A DNA stretch of 64,000 nucleotides, taken from positions 248,001-312,000 of the forward strand of contig JABRWF010000001.1 in NCBI GenBank assembly GCA_018343915.1, read 5' to 3'. Every line of letters starts with the position of its first letter. The first letter of the stretch is position 1. A program made the position numbers and the translations under genes. The stretch is from Agroathelia rolfsii (taxonomy: Eukaryota > Basidiomycota > Agaricomycetes > Amylocorticiales > Amylocorticiaceae). The notes under the pieces were generated by a model that saw nothing but the letters and a program-made list of their open reading frames with translations, was not told the origin of the DNA and did not search any database. Shown one piece after another: positions 1 to 11,899 of this stretch.

Positions 1-3000
1 ACCGCTTATCCACCGTTCGCCGTTTGCACTTTCTTTCCCCTGTTTCTGTTTTCTTCCATTTGTATTCTTTTTTTGGCTTTATGACCATGATAGCATTTGC
101 CAGTGGCGCTGATTGTGATTTTGTGGATAACAACACTACCCCGAGACGGGTACCAGTCTATGCGTTGCATTCAATTCAGATAGTACTACTTGGGCCATCG
201 ACTGTTTGACGTATGCCACTGCTGACTTGTAAGTACAGATAAACCCCCCAGCGGCATCATAATCACAATAGAAAAGTTCCTGATGACGGGCAATACAACA
301 GACGTATAGATTTAATGATCACATGAACAAGCTGCCTACATCATATGTATACACCCATATCATAACGTGCGCATGGACTTTTACTATATACATACATGCA
401 CGGGGCGCTCATCGCGATCTATATAAATAAATAAAAAACCTTGAGTAGCTTGAGCTGGAAAAGGAAAAAGGGGGGGGGGGGAGATTGAAATGGCGCCAAG
501 AGTGCAGCAATAGCAATCAAGTCTAGTGACTTGGTGATGAATGATACAAAAATTTCAAATTGCTCAACATATAGTCGTTGGCGGATGGGTTTTAACACCA
601 ACTGTTGTATACTGTACGATCATCGGCGAAACACGGAAAGAAGGAAGGAAAGCGCAAATGGACGGAAGCAGCTAGTACTATATAGTAAATATCCCTTCTG
701 GTGTACTACCCCCATCCACGTCGCCCTTCTCAGGCGGTGCAACAGATTGCTTTATAAATGCATAGCGAACACATACATATATATATATATATATGTTCAG
801 AGTGACGTTTCGCTGAGCGCTCTCATATCACATTCGAGTGGAAAAGAAGAAGAAGAAGAAGAGAGGTGGGGTATTAGTGGGGTATGCCGCTGAACGGATA
901 CAATACTAAAAAAAAAAAAAAAAAAAAAAAGTTGAATAATGCCTTATCGAAGGTGCCGATCTTTATTATCCTTCTTCTTGGTGGTGGATGCTGTGGGGTT
1001 GCATATCTTTGTGCCAAGGTTCGACCATCCACACACGGCGCATATCATTATCACGTAACGACGAATACACTTTGTTCTAATCATATCAGCAAGTCCCCAT
1101 ACTATTGAAAGGGAAATGGGGGGAGGGGCGAGAAGCAAGGGAAAGAAGGGGGTGGGCGAGAACTTGGGAAGAACAACAGGATTAGGGAAGGGGGAAAGGA
1201 AGGGGGAATCTGAAAAAAGATAGGGATGATACCCGTTGCAAAGTTGATGATCAGCGTGATCATCACCATCAACGCCATCGAAAGGGGGAGGGAAAGATGG
1301 AGGGTGAGATGAAGGATCCCAACCCCCAGCCCGTTCGGGGATAAGGACAGCGATAATCCGACGGCCGTGGAATGAGCAGCGGAGAGTGGGCGGGTAGTAG
1401 ATTGTACATAAATCAGAGGGCCACAGTTGTATGGATGTAAAAATGGCGCAAGTCAATCATCATCTAGCCCCGAAAGGAATGGAATGGTTGTACATACATA
1501 CACATCCTCGGCCGATAGCTGATATAGTGGATAATAATAATGCACGAACATCAAATAGTCTATAACAGCTGTCTGTGATCTTATTTAGATTTCCTCACGC
1601 TCAAGATCAGACAACCAATAAAAAGTATGATGGTGATGATGATTGTCGTAGAATGAACGAATGGATACCGAAAAAAAAAATGATGGCTGGATGAAAAATT
1701 CTGGGTGTGGATGAAAAGAAGGCCTTGTTGAATCAGTTGTGTGTCCATCCATACCAAGAGGGAAGAAAATGGATTGATTCAAGGTACGCTATCAGTCGGT
1801 GGCGCACCCCTCGATTGGTTTTTTTTTGTTTTTTGAGTCGTTGGGAGAAAAAAAAAAAAAAAAAAAAAAACAGGGAAAATCGCTTCTGCCGGCTTTGGGG
1901 GGGGGGGCCATTATACCGGGATGAGGAAGGGATTGATGGGCAGAAGATGAGGAATCGAAGATGAGATGGCGATTGAAAGGCAGGCAAGTGAGAATAAGAA
2001 TATACAGGATAGATATTGCTTTTATTGAATTTGGGAAAAGGATGGAGAGAGGGGGAGAGAGTCGGGGAGAATAGGAGGAGGAAAACACATGATACGCGAC
2101 GGGAATTGTCAATGCAACGGGTAGTGATGTAGATATGCCACCCCAGCTATTGAGAAAGCGCCACTATAGAGACGCTGTGCTTATGAATAGCTTGATGAAG
2201 TTGGAAATTGGAATGGGCTATTCATATGGACTGAATGGGAAAGAACTTGAAGAAGCGCATCATTATTTGAGCAGCATGTGAACGTTATCTTGCCTTGTGT
2301 GTATATGTGTGAAGGATGGTGTTCAGGCTCGCGTATTGTCTTGCCGTTGAAGAAAGAAATTGTATGGGATAGTGTGAGGGCGACGGCGCCAACGGACATT
2401 GTGCCTTGGGAGAGTGAATAGGCAATGGGTGGTGGACTAGGAGAGAAGAGAAGATGATGAGCTCCAAGAGAGTGTATTAGAGATGGCAACTGCAAGGAAA
2501 TGAATGAAAGCCGGAAAGTGCAATCTATATATTTTTCCCGTATCACTTTGTCAGCTAGTGGATTGTATTGGGTAAATGAATTGAATCAGTTGTAGGCGGA
2601 CCCGACGAGCGAGAAGCAAGTGGTGTGGGCGATGCTCCAAGTATTGAGGGTGGCGATGATGATGATGATGGCAGTGTCCGATGTTGAAGGAGGGTGAGCC
2701 TGGAGCGAGAGAGTAGATTACGAAGATCAGTACATGTAGCAATCGGTCCAGACGCGGAGAGACTGGAATGGATTGCCGAGTGGCGGTGGGCGGACGACGG
2801 CGTTAGAATGTGGGCTAATGCAAAAGGGACAAGGGGGGATTTTAAAGGTAAAAACGCTACGGAACCGTGCTATCACCTCCATCCATCCCTCGGACTCGGA
2901 CTCGATACAGCTTTGAGACGAGGGAATCCCCAAGGAATGAGACAGACAGTGCCCCCTCCGATGCCGGTATCGGCCAACCACGTTTGTCGAATTGCGTACA

Positions 3001-3482
3001 CGTAAAAATGAGAATAAAAAAACCCGGTGACTGCTAGACTATGACGCATTATTTTTCTACGCTTAATTTATGAGACAGAGAGTAGTGGATGGTACATCGA
3101 TGGGCTATTGGATGACTACTTTTGGCCACTGCTTCTGTTCTCCATTTTTTTCCCTCGAATTTTGTTCTGGGCGAAGATAAGATGGGATCGGGGCCTAGAA
3201 TTGCCCATCAAAAGTGGAGCGTTTGAGAATTCTTCACTTTTAGCCATTTTTCTTATTAATCCCTGCCCTGCGCGCGCTTGGCCCTGCTTTCACCACCACC
3301 ACTTCTTCCTCATCCTCCTCCGAGTCCCCTGCGTCGAGCACGCATATCCATCCCTCCGTCGTCTGAGACGACAGACTACCATCTCAGGTCTTTGAGGTAC
3401 AGGTCATATTTTACTTTGAATATACTCTCCATTCACATCTTCTTCAGTGAATCCTTATTTTTTTTGGTTGCATCATCAAGCC
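1..3482. other. Low-complexity intergenic region
   Basis: No gene can be supported here. The stretch holds simple-sequence tracts: an AT dinucleotide run near 775-794, a 23-A run at 908-930, GAA-rich DNA near 845-862, and a second 23-A run at 1848-1870 followed by a G run. The open frames, such as the 170-codon one on the minus strand at 944-1456, are Pro/Ser/His-rich translations of purine-rich DNA and look non-coding. The last few hundred bases before 3483 are pyrimidine-rich, which is typical of a fungal promoter and 5' leader for the downstream gene. Confidence 0.6.
908..930. repeat. Poly(A) tract, 23 nt
   Basis: An uninterrupted run of 23 A on the plus strand lies in the gene-free left flank. 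A matching 23-A run occurs at 1848-1870. Confidence 0.9.
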
Positions 3483-5049
3483 ATGCCATACTCGATTCCT
3501 TCTCCTACCTCCCCGACCTTGACCTTGTCTGCTCCAGCAACTGCTACTGCTGCAGACGCCTCCATACGACCTCTTCATCGTCGTGCTCGCTCTGCCGGTA
3601 TGTTTTCAGATGAGCGTGGCCCTGGCGCATTTGCCTCTCTCGGTGCCCTGCCCAGGCGTCATTCCAGACAAACCACGCCAACGATGCAGGCTCCTCCTCC
3701 TCCGCCTCCTCCTGTTAACAACAGAAAACAACCCGTCTTCCGCATCTCCGTCGACGAAGACGATTCAGACTCGACAAACGATAGCGATCATGACCATAAC
3801 GAAAACGAAACCTCTCTTTCTCCCCGCCCAGCGAGACCCTCGCCAGGGCTGCATATATCCACCATACCCCTCACTCTCCGCGATAACGCAAAAGCCATTG
3901 ACAACAACGACGATACCCTCGCACCTCCCCAATCCATCCCTTTCCCGCGCACCTCTCCACTTTCTCCCCCCGTGACCGGCCCCACCTCTCCACCCACACA
4001 AGTGAGAGCATCAGGCAGTATCACACGCTCAGGCTCCCACCCTGTTGTCCTCCTGGCCAACGGCAAACCCCTCAAATCATCACTCAAATCCTCTTCTTCC
4101 GCACCACACATTCCCACTCCCGTTTCGCACATGCGTGCGCAATCTGCGCCATCCACTCCCAACCCATTCGTCATCAAGAATGTGCATTTTGCCGAAAAAG
4201 GCCTCGAGGATGTCCGCGTCTTTTCGCGCACCGCCAAGCCGCTCAGCGTCTCCTCACCCGCCGCTGCGGACGCGACAGAGACAGAGACAGAGACCGAGAA
4301 CGACTACTTTACGTTTGGCAGCGGCAGTGTCGTGGGCAGCAGTGGCCGCAACGCATTCCCGTTCCCCAAGGCACCGGCAGCTACAACTGCCGTGTCATCC
4401 GCGACGTCGGGTTTATCCTCCAGTTCAAACTCATCGTCTTTCTCATCTGCATCAACTGTACTCGAAATCGACCCTGCCCAATCATCCCTCGTGCCCTCCA
4501 CGACGACCTCGTCGCACGCACACGTCGTGCTCGAGTCGCTCGTGTTCCACACCCCGACACAGCAACAGCAAGAAGTTCGCGGCACGCTTCTCCTGCGCAA
4601 CGTCGCCTTTGAAAAGCACGCCCTCGTCCGCTTCACGCTCGACGGGTGGCAGACGACGTCGGAGGTCTCTGCGCGCTATGTCGCTTCGTTGCCCGCGCTG
4701 CCCACTGCTGTTTTAGGTGGTGGCAATGCTGGTGCCAGCGGCTCGGCGGGTGTGAGAACGATGGGCGATGCGGCTGCCAATGTCGGCGTGGGTTACGACC
4801 GTTTCGCGTTCACAATCAACCTCACCGATTATGGTAGCCGGCTGGCGGATCGCACCTTGGTCTGCGCCGCGATGTACAAAGCTGCCGGTGGTGAGTGGTG
4901 GGATAATAACGCGGGTGCGAATTATCGCGTTGGATTTAGGCGCTCGTCTGCTAGTGCTGCCAAGGCCACATCGACACCATTGGCGAGTGCGCCTGGTGTG
5001 GAGAGGAAGGTCGTGGGGTTTAGCCAGAGCGCGCCTTGTGAGTCAAAGA

Positions 5050-5081
<32 letters not shown>

Positions 5082-5863
5082 TACTGATGATATATACAGC
5101 AACGCCTGCAGCAGCCATGTACGCACCGACGTTGCCCATCCCCTCCGCCACATCCATCGTGGCCCCGCCGCCGATTAGGAACGTCAACCGACCAGTGTTG
5201 GCAGGGCTCAAGACTACCGGCATGACCGGAGCACCAGCAGCCCCGTCGTCTGGCGGCAGCACACCCTCTTCCAGCCCATCCTCGCCCATCGTGTCGCCCC
5301 TTGCGACGCACAGGCCCAAGTTGTCCTTGTTGAACTACGTGGCGCCTGTTACTTCTCCTGTGGTTGTCAAGCCCAGCAACACCGACGTCACTCCCAACGC
5401 GGATAACAAAGGGAACAACAATTTGATGGTGCCGCCCAAGGACCAGCAGCCGCTTACGCCGCCGATGACGCCCGAACGCGAGCTGCGCGCGTTGCCGTTT
5501 ACGGGCACAAGCAACGGCGCATCGCCTGTCCCTTCGCCGACACACTCCCCTACGCGCGTCTTCACCGACATCAACAGCACCGAGGACGTACCGACGCCCA
5601 CCGGCCGTCCGGGCTCTCCCGTGTCGCGCACGCCACCCGGTGTGCATTGGCCATGGGGGACCACTTCGCCTTCGCTGTCGAGGCCGATGATGTCCTTTGG
5701 TGGAGGCGGTGCTGGTGTTGGTGGCGGAGGGAGCAACGATGCGCTGTACCAGGCGATGGTGCGTGAATGGTGCTTTGCGCAGAGCCCGGTGCCGACGCCG
5801 CCTGAGCGGCAAGCGTCGCCTCCATCGTCGCATAGCGTAGCTGGTGTCGGATTAGCGCACTAA
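3483..5863 (+). CDS. PP1 glycogen-targeting regulatory subunit with CBM21 domain
   Basis: This is a homologue of the Gac1/Pig1 type regulatory subunit, which brings protein phosphatase 1 to glycogen and glycogen synthase. There are two exons, 3483-5037 and 5100-5863, encoding 772 aa. The start is the ATG at 3483; an in-frame codon at 3447 is less likely. The N-terminal half is Pro/Ser-rich and disordered. Residues about 232-237 (KNVHFA) form an RVxF-type PP1 docking motif. Residues about 345-487 form a CBM21 domain that begins VLESLVFHT, contains the conserved segment TLDGWQTT, and ends near NYRVGFRR. The C-terminal 255 residues are low-complexity Pro/Thr/Ser. The single intron (62 nt, GTGAGT...ACAG) carries a TAA microsatellite and follows the CBM21 domain. 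The family assignment is strong; the exact yeast orthologue is not decided. Confidence 0.88.
5051..5082 (+). repeat. TAA trinucleotide microsatellite inside an intron
   Basis: About ten TAA/ATA units fill roughly half of the 62-nt intron (5038-5099) of the CBM21 gene. They lie between a GTGAGT donor and a TACAG acceptor. Confidence 0.9.
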
Positions 5864-8351
5864 GAGAGGTGGTTGGTGATGATGATGATGTCATCAGGAG
5901 TGTTGTTTTTTCTGCTTTCTTTGACTGCTTTTGGTGAGTGGGATTTTTCTATTGTCTTGGTTGGATTAATGCTTATTTGATTTCTTTTAGGCAGTGTGCG
6001 TTTTGGATTATTTTTATATGCCCATCTCATTTTCATTTTCCTTTATCTACCTTTTTTTTTTTTTTTTTTTTTTTTTTTCATCCCTCCCCTCAAAAATGCC
6101 GCCCTCCACACAAGTTATCTCTCATGGACGCCCTAGTCGACGACACAAAAAAATCTATTTTATCTTACACAAAAAACGTCACTACCATTTTCCTTGCCCA
6201 CCCCCTTCCCCCTCGACGAATTGGACGCTTTTTCTTTTTTCTTCTCGACAAAAAATCAATCGGTTTTTTTGTGTTCTCTTTTGGATTCCCCTTTTTTTCT
6301 CTTGTTTTTATAGGTTTATATCCACAGTTTTTCTTTTTCTTTGCCCCCTAGTCTTGTGGAAAGGGTAAGGGTTGTTTTCTTTTTTCATTGTTAGAGTGTA
6401 CCATATCTTCTTTCTTACTCAACCACCAAAACTAACCATCGCTCACTCATTTCGCTTGCTAACAACTCACTGTTCTTGCTCACTAGCAAAAAATTCATCT
6501 CTCCCCCATCCATCCTCTTGATTTACGCACAACCTTTCGATGATCATCTAGCTAGCACACGCATACTTTTCTTCTCTCTATCCTGCATCAACCATCTCAT
6601 CACGCATTACTTTCTTTTTCCTTATCTTCGCTCCGCTTTTCTATCATGATTATTACCATTATCATCTCATCGTTATCATCACACATATATACTCACGCAC
6701 GCTTCCCCCCCCCCCCCCCTTCTATCTATCTACTGCTTGTTGTCATCGTCATTGTTGTCTCTTCACTTTTTTTTTTCCAATGAATACACATGGAAATTTC
6801 TTATATATTTGTCTTTTTTTGTGCGAAATTCTCTTGCTTGGTTGGTTTCCCCCGCGCGCGCGTGTGTGTGTGTGCCAACTTTTGACCTTCTTGTAAGATA
6901 AGGTGAGGGAGAGTTGTTGGTGAGAGAGGGAACTCGGGTGACTGGCAAGTAAGCATATATGCACACCAACTTTTCGGGAAGTGAAATTCCCCAACTCATC
7001 CTAACAATTTTAATCAAGGAAAATATATGCATTTTTTTTTTTTTTTTTTTTTGCTCATCCATAGCGAAATGCATGTACAAATGGCCTGACTTATAAGTTA
7101 TTTAGCAACTGTAATTAACGTCATCATACACACCACGCGTTGACTCCCATTTTCCTAGCTATAGCTAGCCGAAATTGATTGTCCTCTGTCACGCTTCCCT
7201 GCACATTCTGTAACGCGTCTTACCCCCTAAGACAAACTGGACTTTTTTGTATTTACAAGTGCCAAGATAGATAGGACCCTTATTGAGGTATAATTGTAGT
7301 TGCCATTGACCTATCGGCTGCTAGTGACCCGTACTAGTATTATTATAAACCCCTAATGCCAGTGGTCTCATGATCCATCTGTTCTTTTCCAACTTTGTTT
7401 CATCCCCCACACACATCCCTACCGCTTTGAGTTACTTCAACTTCAACTTGCTTCATTTTGGTCCTTGTCTGTTGCTGTCATATGCGCCACATCTCGTGAT
7501 ATATTGCATCGCATGATTTGCCTCTCATCTCTCGGATGCTCCGGATCTCCGGTTCATTGATGTATGCATTAGTTAATGGTGACCGTTGGTTAGTGGTTTT
7601 GGCGGTATGGTATCGCGATTGTCATCCTTGTCTTTATTCGTCGCTTTTGCTTATCTTATCCCCTTTTAACGATTCTTTTCTTCTTCTTTAATGGAATCAG
7701 CACGGAAATTCAAGAGTTTTTAATGGTCTTTCTGACGAGCTGTTTTTTTTTATATAGCTGTGTGCATGCAATAGATAGTGGAGTAGCGCATGAAAGGAGG
7801 GCTCAGATCGGGGCCTCTCAAGATGGGCGTGCACAGCCAGTAACCAAGGGCGAAATCCAAAATACCATCATGATTGACATGTGCACAGGAAAGCGCTCCA
7901 GCTGTCGATGTTTTATTGATTGATTTGATCATCACAAAGCCGGATAAACCGGGACTCTTGAGCTCAGGGTGGATTGGACTGCGAACTTGGATGATGAATT
8001 ATATGCTATTGTTCTGCAGGGATGATAGTACACTTTTGATGATGATGATGACGATGATGGTGATGACGACGATCGCAAACTTGACAGTAATCGTACCGGA
8101 GCTCCTACAGCTGGCATGATGTGCATTGGGATGAGAGCCGGCGGAGGTGTTATTCGGTTTCAACGCTTCAGTTTCACAGCTTGCGAAACGGTCGATTAAA
8201 GTTTAATCGGACACCGATTGTGGGTGCAATCGACCTCTCGTAAAAAGTTAGCCAAGAGAAAACTGGGAAAGTGCAAATACCAGACGTAATTAGATAGTAG
8301 GGTACGTTGTTTATTATTACTGACCTTCACAGCTACTGGTCCATCATTCTT
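5864..8351. other. Long intergenic region, pyrimidine-rich, no gene seen
   Basis: About 2.5 kb without a supportable gene. It contains a 27-T run (6052-6078), a 15-C run (6705-6719), a 21-T run (7032-7052), a GT repeat near 6860-6873 and GAT-rich repeats near 8037-8065. The open frames at 5938-6368 translate T-rich DNA into Phe/Leu/Ser strings and are rejected. The segment probably holds the 3' UTR of the CBM21 gene and the 3' flank of GON7. A non-coding RNA cannot be excluded. Confidence 0.55.
6052..6078 (+). repeat. Poly(T) tract, 27 nt
   Basis: An uninterrupted run of 27 T lies in the intergenic DNA downstream of the CBM21 gene. Confidence 0.9.
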
Positions 8352-8711
8352 TTAGGCTCCTTCCTCGTCTTCCTCATCCTCTTCGGAGGCGCCTTCTCCA
8401 CCCTCCTGCTTGGCAGATTCCCTAGTGTCGGCATTCTTTGCATCTGACCCGTTTTCGGCGTTGCCGATTACATCCCTCCACGCCGTTAGCTCGTGTCCTA
8501 GTGTCTCCTTCGCAGTAGCCAGCGCGATTCTTAGGTTGTCGTAGAACGCTTTCTGTCCAGTAGTAGCCTGAGCGGCATTGTCATGATGATCTGACGAGTT
8601 GGGGATTGGAAATTCGTGGGTCTTGCTCGCTTCTAGAGACTGCGGTGCAGAGACGCTAGGCGGCGGGTGAAGGGTGTAGTTTACGGCGATGCATGCAGTG
8701 CTAGAGGACAT
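8352..8711 (-). CDS. GON7: EKC/KEOPS complex subunit Gon7-like
   Basis: This is a single-exon gene of 119 codons. The KEOPS complex makes the t6A modification on tRNAs that read ANN codons and also affects telomeres and transcription; Gon7 is its small, largely disordered fungal subunit, binding Pri1/Cgi121-side partners as known from yeast. The sequence shows the family pattern: an N-terminal strand (AVNYTLHPPPS), then THEFPIP, then a helix with FYDNLRIALATAKETLG followed by the near-invariant ELTAWRDVIG. The last 30 residues are a Glu/Asp tail. Length matches yeast Gon7 (123 aa). It is divergent from the MARVEL gene, with 270 bp between start codons. The assignment rests on recognising the LG-ELTAWRD block. 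Confidence 0.8.
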   Translation of the reverse strand: MSSSTACIAVNYTLHPPPSVSAPQSLEASKTHEFPIPNSSDHHDNAAQATTGQKAFYDNLRIALATAKETLGHELTAWRDVIGNAENGSDAKNADTRESAKQEGGEGASEEDEEDEEGA

Positions 8712-8981
8712 AATGGCAGAAATTTAGCATGTGACAGGGTGTGACAGTTTTGAAGCTGCGCTGCAGTCACGTGTGATTCGATCGAAATGTCAAATTAACG
8801 AGCGGAGAAATATGGCGTCATAAGACCTCCGCACTTTTCCTCTTATAAGCGTTGCATTGTAGCATATCGTTCGACTCCTTTCCCTCCTCTCTTGTATACA
8901 TACAGCATTGTTTCCTCATTGCTACTCACGACCTCCTCCACGATTATCTTCTCTCCTGAGCTATACTGAGCTGAACCAGCC
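8712..8981. promoter_or_regulatory. Shared divergent promoter, GON7 / MARVEL gene
   Basis: These 270 bp separate the start codons of two divergently transcribed genes and so must hold both promoters and 5' leaders. The half next to the MARVEL gene is CT-rich. No specific factor site is claimed. Confidence 0.6.
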
Positions 8982-9874
8982 ATGCCTATCGAAACACACA
9001 TCCGCCGAGGACATACCATCACCTTTGGACTAGTCATTCTATTCTCCATCATTGAGGTCTCTCCCCTTTGTCTACTTGCAGCCTGAAATGTCCATCTGAA
9101 TCCTGCTTTCTGTTTGTCACGTACAGCTCGCCATATCTGCGTGGCTCACCTCGAAATTCGCCTCGCACCACAACTACTTCTCTATCACGGAACGAGATCG
9201 GGTTCACTTCTTACTCTTCAATTCGGCTTGGACAATCTTCTTTGGCATTGTCTACCTCGCCCTCTTCTTGCATAATGATGCGGGGGTCATGACCAGTGTC
9301 GCCTCCCACCTAGGCTTGTAAGTCGCTCCTTACAATACTTTCTCCCTTTGGCGCCGAGTGACACTCATGGGAACTCCATTGTTTTCTATAAATATTACAT
9401 CATACCTTGGGAAAAAATCGCCGCGGCTGCTGCTGCTATTACAATACAATAGCCTCTTCATTACGTGGATACTCTGGACGGCTGGCGCGGCCGCCATCAC
9501 CGAGAATCTGGGCGGTGGACTGAATTGCAAGTAAGTGCCACAGCATATTCGTCGCATACGGCGGCCGCGAAGACCGTCATGTCATCGCTCATTTACTGAT
9601 TTCCCTTCTTTCTTCATCTCCGTAGGACCGAAGACATTTTTGTGTATTGTAGCCAGCTGAATGCGCTCGAAGGTTTTGCATGGGCAATTTGGTGAGTGAA
9701 TGATCCGTTAGTTAACCTTTGAATGGGCTTCAACCTCTTTTCATTTGCCTTTACTCGACATGATACTAAATTTTTAAATCCAGGATTCTCATCACGTTCA
9801 TGCTTGTTGTTGTCCTCGCCCGCACCCTGACGGCATCCCGACGCGGATCTGGCTATGGTGGAAGCCTTGTCTAA
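8982..9874 (+). CDS. MARVEL-domain four-helix membrane protein
   Basis: Five exons (8982-9056, 9127-9317, 9453-9530, 9626-9691, 9784-9874) join in frame to 166 aa. The protein begins MPIETHIRRGHTITFGLV and has four hydrophobic segments. The first spans about residues 13-35 and the last (ILITFMLVVVLARTLTA) lies near the C terminus. A polar loop after helix 1 carries SITERDRVHFLLFNS. This layout, with short termini and helix pairs 1-2 and 3-4, is that of fungal MARVEL proteins, which sit in the plasma membrane or endomembranes and take part in membrane apposition or eisosome-like domains. The precise role is unknown. Exon 1 uses a GTCTCT donor; the other donors are GTAAGT or GTGAGT. Confidence 0.78.
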
Positions 9875-10303
9875 AATAATACCCCTAGCCCCCTTTTTTT
9901 GCTCATTCCCGGTTTTGATTGCTTGATTTTTTTCAGTTTATTTCATGAAATGGTTACGCTCGTTGATGTTGGTGACAATAGTGTTTTTTTTGTTTATGTC
10001 TATCCATTGTTTGTTGTATTTACTTACGTCTTGATGTTTGTAATGAGAGTTGTTATACCATTCTATCTCGCTAGCATAGCCCGATCTGGTCCGAGTAGAG
10101 TAGCAACTCAAGAAATCCGACAACTGTCAACTTCAATTCTCGAGAATATCAAAATAGGTACGTGCATTGGTTCAACAGCATAACGGATACATTTTACATA
10201 CGCACAGATGTGCATAACAAAAGTACATTCTTATAACTACTAAAAGTAACCTCTTCACATCATCTTTCAGGATTTTATTGACAAAATGTATAGCACAGGA
10301 GCT

Positions 10304-11899
10304 TCAAGCGCCAGCAGAAGCGGTAGGAGCCTGACCAAGTTGTCCCGGTACAACAGGCGAGTCCACGACTCCCAACCGCGCCTTTTGCTTCTGTAGATCA
10401 TGTTCGGTGCCGCGAGAGGCCCAGTACGTGTCGGGACCCTGACACACAAGCACGTGTAAGCACACGATACATCAAGAGAGACCACATATATGGATGAAGA
10501 AACGATGACTTGGAAAAGAAGACGACGACTTACGGTGATGTTCTTGAACCGCCTCAGCTTCACACGGCGTGCGAACCACTCGCCGGCCGTGGAGCCTGTC
10601 TCAAACGTTTGCTCGGGCCGATCACGCACGGCCTGAGCCACGATTGGGCTGTCCTCGACGAGCGCGCGGAGGACTTGGGAGTTACCTGGACGGCTGAGCC
10701 AGCCGAGGGAGTAGCGTGTGCTAGTGCGTTGGGCGCCGGGTGGTGGACTGGGGATAGGAAGGGGGGTTAAGCGCCTGAAACGAGAAGGAGGAGGTGAGGA
10801 GGTGAGAAAACACCACTTACGCTACGCGGTGTAGATTTGAGCGCAGGAGACCGCCACTGAAGAGATACATGGCATCACCGAGATTGCAGACTGCGTGGCC
10901 AGGGATAGGCTAAAGTATGAATATTTTCACCCAATGTATAGCGGATTAGAACCCTCATTGTTGAACAAAGGCGAGTGTATGCGCGCATGCACCTTGATAT
11001 AGACCCAATCTTCCGTATCGGGAACCTTCACCTGCAATCCACCGAGGCGGTTATGGAGAAACGTCTAAATAGTCAAAATAGATACCGTCAGACACGTAAT
11101 GGGCGCATATAACCACTGTGCATACCAAAGACCCAAAATCAGTATGCGCATCCAAGCCCATCACTCCATCTTCAGGGATCGGCGGGTTCCTGATATTCCT
11201 ACTCTCCGTGCTGCTAGGCTCGTCAAGCTCATGACGCTTCTTGAGCGTTCCGGCCGGGAACCCGAGCAGCTGATCAAAGATCTCAAAGAACGTCTCCTGA
11301 ATATCGACATGCTTCTGCATAAATGGTCGTACGGTGCTCTCCATCGCATTCTCAACCGTGGATGGATAAGAGCGATGCACCACACGTGGGTAAGCTAGTG
11401 CATCGTCCTGTGCAATGTTCATGAATTCGATTCGGTCCGGGACGCTGTTCACGCCAGTGCCCCAGGCGCCTTGGGCTTTGTATCTGTGTACGTGGAAGAA
11501 AAAGATGGGAAATAAAGATGAATTTAGATTATGTGAAGGGGAAAATGAAGAACAACATATACGTACCCAAAGGACATACCACTGTCGCCCTGGTCAAACT
11601 GGACCTTGTACTCATGCGGAAGCGCATTGGTCTCCCGGCCAAGCTGGTACATTTTCTCAACCTCCTCATCGACACCGTGATTCTTAAGACTGTATTAATA
11701 TGCCAAACGGTGTTCAAAGAGTCGCAAAGAGAAGAAAGAATAATGACGGTACGTACTACCAGAATCCGATCTCGGTCGATGCCTTCCAGAGCTTGTCAAT
11801 CTCAGCCTGGTCCTTTGCCTTGAGCAGTGCATAGTCGAGAACAATCAAAGGGTGGGTGGGCACATCTGAGGGGAACTCTGGCAGGCCCGGAAAAGACAT
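10304..11899 (-). CDS. 2-oxoglutarate/Fe(II)-dependent dioxygenase (isopenicillin N synthase-like)
   Basis: Seven exons (11899-11757, 11689-11567, 11483-11126, 11064-10993, 10909-10821, 10774-10534, 10438-10304) give 386 aa. The N-terminal non-haem dioxygenase region holds the segment EIGFWYLKNHGV. The core has the iron ligands in HTDFGSL (His and Asp) and in NLHRV (distal His), and the 2-oxoglutarate-binding Arg in the RYSLGWL block. This is the IPNS/clavaminate-synthase-like fold, a cytosolic oxygenase for small molecules. The substrate cannot be read from sequence, because fungal members act on many metabolites. Every intron is GT-AG. It is tail to tail with the MARVEL gene, and no biosynthetic partners adjoin it. 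An intact, expressed enzyme is likely. Confidence 0.85.

Noticed and set aside
944..1456. 170-codon open frame on the minus strand
   Set aside because: It is a translation of purine-rich low-complexity DNA into Pro/Ser/His strings, with no domain and no conserved-looking block.
4922..5833. 303-codon frame antisense to the CBM21 gene
   Set aside because: It is an Arg-rich shadow of a GC-rich, well-supported coding sequence on the other strand.
5938..6368. Two overlapping plus-strand frames of about 130 codons
   Set aside because: They read through poly(T) DNA and yield mostly Phe, Leu and Ser; there is no plausible protein.
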